Positions 57,399 through 64,000 of a stretch of 64,000 bases of DNA are shown here, one piece after another (position 1 is the stretch's first letter; the number at the start of each line of letters is the position of its first letter). The position numbers were made by a program, and so were the translations under genes. The notes under the pieces are model-generated. The model worked only from the letters and a program-made list of their open reading frames with translations. It did not search any database and had not been told where the DNA came from. The DNA comes from Takakia lepidozioides (Eukaryota > Streptophyta > Takakiopsida > Takakiales > Takakiaceae), in the NCBI GenBank assembly GCA_030704615.1, contig CM060732.1:72771053-72835052 (forward strand), given 5' to 3'.

Positions 57399-60359
57399 TC
57401 ATTGCAAATTTCCTGTTTTCACAGGATAGAACTCGGGGTCAGATGCCAACTCCCTCATATGCTCAGTGCACAAGCCTACCAGAGCTCTCATGGACCCATC
57501 TCCACCAGGTGTTGGCAACAAAATCACCAGTCCACTAAACCCATTCACTGGGATCCCAAGGAATACAGGTGTCCCCCACCCGAAATCGACCTCATAAGAA
57601 GAGAACCGGATCCAGCTAGTGATTGCCAGACCTGAGTGGAAATTGGTAAATGAAGCATTAATGGTACAAGGGCCATCCTGGATTTCTATCCAATCAAGTG
57701 CGGATCTCATGTATTCATTTGTGATTCTTGCTATGCATTGGTGTACACAGCTGGCCGCGTACAATAGGGGCTCCCTCATAAGCTCCCCGGCATTGGATTG
57801 AGCACATCCATAGAAGTTCACATTGCCTGCAGCCATGACAGCAGAAGGATATGAACCGTAGCGCAGAGTACCATCAAGTACTTCCTTTTTGTTGAGGGAT
57901 CACCACAAGTAGACATTTTGATTGGTCATAAGGTCGACCAATGTTGGAAAGTGCCAAAATGACAGTCCCACAAGATGATTGTTCACAATCGAAATTAGAG
58001 CATCTGCTACGTACCGAAGTAGCCTTTGGAGAGATGTTCGTTGAAACGTTTTCTTCCATCCACGGCCAGCCCGAGCTGGACATCTTTAATGGGGTCTATA
58101 CCACGTGCCTTTGTTATGCAGCGCCAGACATGGCCAGCAAGGACTTCAAATCCTGTGAAGGAACCCCCGTCTTTACGTTGCCCTGCTCGCTGTTTGAGAC
58201 ATTCGATGTCCTAGAAAAGTACATGACCACTTGTTTCCAACATGAATGGATGACAAATATGACTGAAATGATTGTCTGAGAAGAGCTGTATTGAGGATGG
58301 TTCTACAACAATGAATTTCACCTTCTCCTGTTTTCCTTTTTTTTCTGAGAGGGAAAGGAAAACAGCACGAACAGACCCAAACATCCAGAAACAGACCAAG
58401 AACAGTGCTCAATCTAAACACATTCCAGTCAAACCAATCCTAACTAAAAGGGGAGAAGAGGGATGTGCAGACTGAAGACAATATCCATTTTCTGACGCAT
58501 TTTCCGGGATATTCCCACCAGAGAGTGACCCTCTTCAGCAACATCAAAAACATGGTTCCTGCCACTCTATCACCAACTTTCAAAATCTCGAGGCTGAGTT
58601 TAAAGCCCTGGCCCTGTTGGGGACTGTTGCTCACACACAGCCGATCGATGCTTGTGTGAAGGGCTTTCTAGAGGATATCTGGAAAGCCCGAACTAATTGT
58701 TCATATCAAGGTAAGTCACACTACTGGCGTGATCCCGTCACAAAGGTAGTGCCTACTCCCTATATTGCTGTCCAAACTGGGCATAGGGTCTATGAACACA
58801 AGGCTACAGCAAACAAAGTTTTATGAGTACATTGCTCTCTCTCCTTCTTATGAACATTGTCACCTCTGTTCACCAACTTTCAAAATCTCAAAAATGAGAC
58901 TGAAGCCCAGTTGGGGTCCGACTTTTGGGCTGCTCACATACAGCAGATTGATGCTTGAGTGAAGGGCTCGCTGGACGAAATCTGAAAAAGCCCGAACTAA
59001 TTGTTTATATCTTGGTAAGTCCTACTACTGGACTGAGCCCCTCATAAAGGTAGTGTCTATCCCTATGTTTCTGCCCAAACTGGCGCGGTGTTTAATGGCC
59101 ACAAGGCTACGGCAAACAAGTCTAATGAGTGCATTCTCTCTCTGTCTCAGTAGAGATGGGGCAGTAGGGTTCGCATCAACAAATATTGTAGTTTCTAGCA
59201 TGATGTCAATACTCACACTTTGGGGCTGATGGTATATCCACACAAGCCTGCCAGCTCCATGAGGGTTTCTATCTCGTAACTGCATGAGGTGTACAGACAC
59301 AATCCTGGTAAGCATTGACATGGGATAAACCCAATCTAGACTAGATCGTTAGGAAAACCCATACCTCACGATCAAACTCCACCATCTTCGCAGTCATGGC
59401 TGGGAGCCCGCTCTCCATCCAGGACATATCAGGTGGGATAACAGTGTACTCCAGATGCTCAAACTCTGGCCTGGGAGGATGCCGAGCTTTCATTGCCAAA
59501 CGGTCAAAAATTGGAGGGACTGAGATCTCCACACCCCTAGAAATTTCAGCCCACGATGTAACAAAGTGCGAGAATGCAGCTCCATCCCCAACATGGTGAT
59601 GCAATTTCAGCACCAACGCCACTCCCCCACACTCGAACCTGGTTACCTGTAACATTCATCACCATCCTTGAACAAGACATTTGTCGCCAAACATCTTCCA
59701 GTCTTCAGAAAAAATACCTGGATTGATAAAATCGACTTTCTGACCTACAAACAAACTCTCCTGCTTTACGAGCATTGGTCTTCTTGATGAGAGAGAAATG
59801 AGAACCAGACAATACACATCCAGCACCACTCATCAGCAGATTTGTTCAGCTGGCTCCCTCTTCTCCCTCTCGCACACAAACAATGAGTTTGTTCGAATCT
59901 CATGTGCTCAACTCAACTCGTTTCCACTCTCACCTGAGCTAGGAGAAGGGACAACTCCGAAATGTCGCCACCACCGCTTTCCGCATTCATCTCAGGAGCC
60001 AGTAGCGGGAAGACGGAATTGGGCTGAAACTCATCGAGATCTTTCAGTGTTCCATCAGCGCAAGCTTCCAAAAAATCAACGCCCTTGTTGTTGCAATCAA
60101 CGTCGACACCCCCATTAGATCTCCTCATAAACCGTCCAGCCAGAGGATAGAATGCTGTCAATGCCTGGGAGAGTGAATCCTTGAGAATTTCCGTGCTCAT
60201 GAAATTGGGCTTGGATTCTACTTCATGATGGTGAAAAATGTAGAGAAACAATGAGTAACAGCGTGGCATAACTTGATCATTGTTGCTCAGCTCCAAGACT
60301 TCCGGAGGCCTTGGCTTTGCCGGGTACACCGTCCCTCTCACCTTCACTTCAATTTTCAT
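57399..60359 (-). CDS. BAHD acyltransferase, HCT-like, 4 exons, complete
   Basis: BAHD enzymes transfer acyl groups from CoA thioesters (hydroxycinnamoyl-CoA for HCT) to alcohol or amine acceptors in the cytosol, feeding phenolic and lignin-type pathways. Exons on the minus strand are 60359-59934, 59646-59365, 58210-58015 and 57826-57399; phases agree, 1332 nt, 443 aa, normal for the family. Landmarks: MKIEVKVRG start, FYPLAGRF, catalytic HHHVGDG (HxxxD) in exon 2, GHVWRCITKARG and VDGRKRFNEHLSKGYFG in exon 3, YAAS, and the structural DFGWG in exon 4. The ATG at 60359 matches the usual N-terminus. Intron 2 contains two LINE-A tails. Likely active. Substrate not decided: HCT, HQT or a spermidine/shikimate transferase are all possible. 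Confidence 0.94.
58450..59150 (+). mobile_element. Two LINE-A 3' tails in BAHD intron 2
   Basis: 58460-58840 encodes a decayed zinc-finger region (DNIHFLTHFPGYSHQRVTLF, compare CGQSEDSIHFLIHCPGFSHQ in copy 1) and runs to the conserved tail 'tatgagtacatt'. 58865-59140 repeats the last part. Both are antisense to the gene and fall between splice sites 58211 and 59364. Confidence 0.82.
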
Positions 60360-60474
60360 ACTGAGCTTATTTTGTGAAACCTCAAATCCGAGAATGGGTC
60401 CTGTGAATACAGGGATGGTCAAGTGATGGTGATAGTATGGATGGAATATACAGGATTTGATTCTTGCTAGACGG

Positions 60475-60780
60475 CTATGTCACCCTGGTTCAATATGTCA
60501 CTCCCTTGTGATGGTCCATGTCACTCCCGTTTCTGGTGTCACTCCTTTTTTGTACTTTTTATAAGCTTACTTGGTCAAATCCAGTGTTGTGCCGGTTCTG
60601 CCTTTTTAAGGAACCGGTTTGGGTTTCTTTTTGGAGCCAAGTCCGGGACCGGATCCGGGTTTTCCGGGTTTGTCAACACGGACTCGGGTTAGGGTCCGGG
60701 TAGTTGTTGGGAAATATTAGCGGGTTCACAGGTTCGGATCCGGGTCCTAATTAATTTATTAAATAAATTAGAAAAATGAT
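60475..60780. repeat. Foldback-arm fragment and CCGGGT-rich repeat
   Basis: 60477-60575 resembles an arm of the foldback at 36550-37560 (repeated 'tgtcactcc', then 'acttggtcaaat'). 60583-60760 begins CAGTGTTGTGCCGG and is rich in CCGGGT/GGTTCGG motifs, as at the ends of plant hAT-type elements. No matching opposite end was found. Confidence 0.4.
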
Positions 60781-60904
60781 ATTAATTAGGGTTTGGCTGG
60801 AAAAACTTTAAATCCTAATAATGAATTTAATTTCAAAAGACATTCCTTCAAAATATACCATGAATATGTATTGCTCATTTAACACAAGAATTAAAATAGA
60901 AGTT

Positions 60905-63900
60905 TGAGTTTTTCTTTTTTCTTTTTTTTCTTTTTTCTTTTTTTTTTGGTTGCAGAACAGGGACAGAGACCCTGGTAGAACTTTATTATGATTATTTATG
61001 GACCCATCTACATGGTTCTCTACCACCCCTTACGGGTGTTGTCCAACTAGGGTTTCGGAATGGCAGACTTTTTATCTCTCCTCGGGAGGTAGGCTACTTT
61101 ATGATGACTCCGTTTAGGGGAGTGTTCGCCTTTCACTGATCACGGTGTGTACCTCTATGGTGTACGATGGGGTTTTAATTTTTTACTAAAGAAGATAGTC
61201 TTGGAGGGCGGTAGAAGAGGGGCCGGGGGGGGGGGGGGGGGTTTGGTGGTAGTATTGGCCGCAACGGCCCTAGAGAAAGATAGGGGGTCAAGCTTGACAG
61301 TTTCAAAATGGTCAAAGTGGGAGAAGGAGACGTTGCATGATCTAGCATTTGAAAAGAAGAGCAGAGGAGCAAAAATACGAAGAGAAGACAAGATGATAAG
61401 AGAAGCTAAAATTGAAGATCGTTGCTGCCTAGGTGAAGCGTAGTTTGCTTGATGCACGAATGTGACGCCAGTTGATCTCTCTCTCAAATTTTGGCGACAC
61501 AATGGAGGGCTGTCCCGATGTCTCTCCAGGCGACCGGTGGGAGCGCTGTCCAGGTGCAGTTTGATGGAGAGGTGCTGCTGCAGATAAGGCCATCTCTGGC
61601 CCAGGTAGATCGGAAGACCGAGTGGAGAGCATCTGCTTGCATGGGCTTCCTAGCCATATCTGCACACAGTTTAGACCACGCCCTTCTAGCTTCAATCTGT
61701 AGATCCCAAAAAATCCAGGACAGAGTGGAAGAGATAGAGCATGTCTTGTTTGAGAGAGTCCAAACACATCTTGATTTCCAGATATGCCAAAGCGTCGAGC
61801 CTCTGAGACATTCGAAGACAGGGCAGTGAAAGGCTTTGTTTTTGGACCCGAGGCCATAGTTAAGGAGTAAGCTAATGGGGGTCAATGGCTGATTGTCCCA
61901 GTGGAAATAAAACTATTTCGCAAAAGGCCAGATCTTAGCCGGAGCTCGACAATAGAGAAGGCAGTGTTCCAAAGTCTCCAAAATACCAGAGGAGTAGCAT
62001 GAGCAGAGAAGGGCATCCTGAAATTGAAGCCATTCACCGACTTTGAGTGCTCTGTTGGCAATCTGCCATAGGAAAGCTGATATTTTCGTTGGCCTAGTTT
62101 TGGCCAAGATGGATCCCCAGATGACCTTCCGGTTCTCTGCTTGAAAGCCGTAGGAATCCCATTTACCATTCCACTTAGTAGAGATGGGAAGAGGGGCGGC
62201 AAGGGCTTTGTAAGCCTTTTTGGTGGTTTATAGAAAGAATGGTTATGCAACCCTGCCGAAGTTCCAAGCCCACTTGCTGGGGTCAAATTGAAGCTTTGTG
62301 GACGGCAGGAGATCCATAGGAAGGAGTTTGAGGATAGCCAGGTAAAGATTCGGAGGATTCGAACTGTGGGGTCCAGGGTTGGGTTCATTTCCTTGGTTGG
62401 GGATGTCCAAAATACTCTAATAGGGGTGTGTGAAAAAGCAGGGATGGAGATAGGGATGTGGGTTTTGAGGTAGAGGGACATTGTGACCTGGTCTATGAAG
62501 AATGAAAAGGCCTCTATGGAGACGTCATTGGCGTTGAGGATGAAAAAGACAGTGAGCGAATTGTTGAGGATACCTAGGGACCAAAAGTGAGAGCGAGGGG
62601 TTTGGGGGCCAGCCTGTAGAGAAACCAGCCAGAGGGGATTAATGACGGCAGTGATAGACCAAAGTCCTGCAGAGGCTCTTGACATGCCCATTTTCTGAGC
62701 TGCAGTGTGAAGGTCGATGAAAGCATTAGAGGCCCAGATATCTTTGACCTATGAGATGCCAACTTTGTCCCAGAAAGACCATCGTTTGGCCTGGGTTCGA
62801 TCAGCCTGAGTTGGTGGAATTTGGTTGAGGAAGATGTGTTGTCTCAAAACTTCTTTATAAGACTAGGGCTCCTTCTTTGTTAGGAGGGGTCTGATCCTTC
62901 CCCAGGCCCACCAGATGGTGGACCACAAGGTGGAACCAGTGTCCTTGCACTACCCATCGAAGAGAGGGGGCCCATTGGGCTAGCTTCAGGGGGGTTGCTA
63001 TGAAGAATGTTACCAGCCCCCTACGGGACCAAAAAAGCGTGGGATCCATTTACCCAGGAGAGCTGTTATTTGCATGTCAAGGTCAATAAGTCCTAGTCCA
63101 CCCAATTTCTTTGGGAGGCACATCTGCTTCCAAGAGACTTGGGGGCTCTTTTCTTCCTTGATTACAGTTTTCCACCCCCCAAATAAGTTTCGAAGAAGTG
63201 CACGGACTTGTTTTATCTGGGAGGAGTTGGGTCTCCAAGAAGAGGATTTAAACCAGAGTCCAGCCGAGAGAACTTGGTTTACTGCAAGGATTCTTCCGGT
63301 TATGGAGAGGTGCTTGGAACCCCAGAAGTTTAGTTTTTCTTAAAGTCTGGCCAGAGTGGCTGCGAAACATTGGTCATTCGTAAGGTTAATGCCAAAGGTA
63401 TACCCTAGAAGAGTTGTGGTTTGGCCAGGCTGAAGCCAGGAGAGCCCCAATTCTGCTCCCCATGTGGGCCGAGGGCCTACGTCAGACCGGGTGTAGTCTC
63501 ATGCGAGGATCGCACAGGTCTTAGACCAGTTGAATTTGAATCCAGAGGCATTGCAGAATGAGTCCAGGGTAGATGAGGTTGAGCGAAGGTTTTGTGGAGT
63601 TGCTTGCAAGATTAAGAAAGTGTCGTCGACAAACGTAGAGTCTTTAAGTTCTGCTAGTTGCTGGGTATGATAGTTTGTGATGCGAAGGCCTTTTATGTCC
63701 TGGTTAGCTTGAAGCATGTACCCCAGAGAGTCGGAAGGGGGGCGAGTGGGCATCCTTGTCTAACTGACCTGCTGAGAGGAAAGGAGGGGGAGAGGTGACC
63801 ATTGACCATGACTCTGCTAGAAGCATTGTGAAGAAGGATATGGACCCACTGGCAGAAGAAGTGGGGGAGTCCCACTTTGCGGAGGGCTCCGTGGAGGAAG

Positions 63901-64000
63901 GACCATTCTACCCTATCGAATGCTTTTTCAAAGTCAAGGAGGAGGAGGGCTATGGCTTGCTCCGTTCTTTGAGCAAAGATAGGGATCTCTTGGGCTAGAA
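60905..64000 (-). mobile_element. L1-like LINE running off the right edge
   Basis: Minus strand. RT motifs at 63875-63500: VRQGCPLAPL and catalytic STFVDDTFL with FNWSKTCAIL. The finger-to-thumb region runs through about 61880, ending in a zf-RVT-like part (KTRPTKISAFLWQIANRALK, LEHCLLYCRAPAKIWP). A short C-terminal extension ends near 61430-61484. An A-rich 3' tail with G interruptions lies at 60905-60955. Several frameshifts and stops, so inactive as it stands. The 5' part lies outside the window. Confidence 0.88.

Noticed and set aside
57399-60422. BAHD gene as a pseudogene because its frames are scattered
   Set aside because: All three introns have GT-AG borders with matching phase, and the spliced product has the normal length and both signature motifs.

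Overview
The window is nuclear DNA of a land plant. It holds three intron-rich plant genes with canonical GT-AG introns, and almost everything else is transposable-element sequence nested several layers deep. I infer a large, repeat-rich genome, perhaps a fern, lycophyte or other non-angiosperm. That placement rests on gene style and element content, not on a search.

The genes, rebuilt exon by exon: (1) the 5' part of an isoamylase 2 (ISA2, starch debranching) gene on the minus strand. Seven exons lie between 13661 and 3187, the introns are split by LINEs, and the 3' exons lie outside the window. (2) A complete 26-exon KIN-7O/CENP-E-like kinesin on the plus strand, 39424-56484, predicted 1744 aa, with a full motor domain and a C-terminal KEN motif. 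(3) A complete 4-exon BAHD acyltransferase (HCT-like) on the minus strand, 60359-57399, predicted 443 aa. The last two genes converge.

Elements: at least four non-LTR families. LINE-A is an APE-type element with three near-identical copies (5376-7035, 8034-12188, 50753-53170) plus 3' tails. LINE-B has degraded tails at 620-2530 and about 7840-8033. LINE-C has RNase H, a zinc finger and a C-terminal nuclease-like domain. The L1-like family includes a copy running off the right edge. A 6-kb Copia element (14057-20042, TSD GAGAA) has an inverted gag segment and a patch of Ty3-type gag inside RNase H. Two Mutator-like elements (21924-23667 and 33169-35070) each have 9-bp target duplications; the first carries a PPR gene fragment (Pack-MULE). 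A 457-bp MITE at 28297-28753 has CCCCTAAATGCCC terminal repeats and a TTAA target duplication, and its empty site is preserved nearby (piggyBac-type hallmarks).

The most striking object is at 51713-52077. It is a 365-bp TRIM retrotransposon with 145-bp LTRs, an initiator-Met PBS, a PPT and a 5-bp TSD, and each LTR contains a 72-nt tRNA-like cloverleaf with pol III A and B boxes. It sits in a LINE-A copy inside a kinesin intron. The known parallel is Cassandra, whose LTRs carry 5S rRNA sequence; here a tRNA-like unit takes that place.

Two unusual minisatellites are also present: hairpin-forming units of about 60 bp with a GCCAGCTTTGGCGGTC core (29150-31090), and units of about 90 bp containing a 20-bp perfect palindrome (34320-34850).
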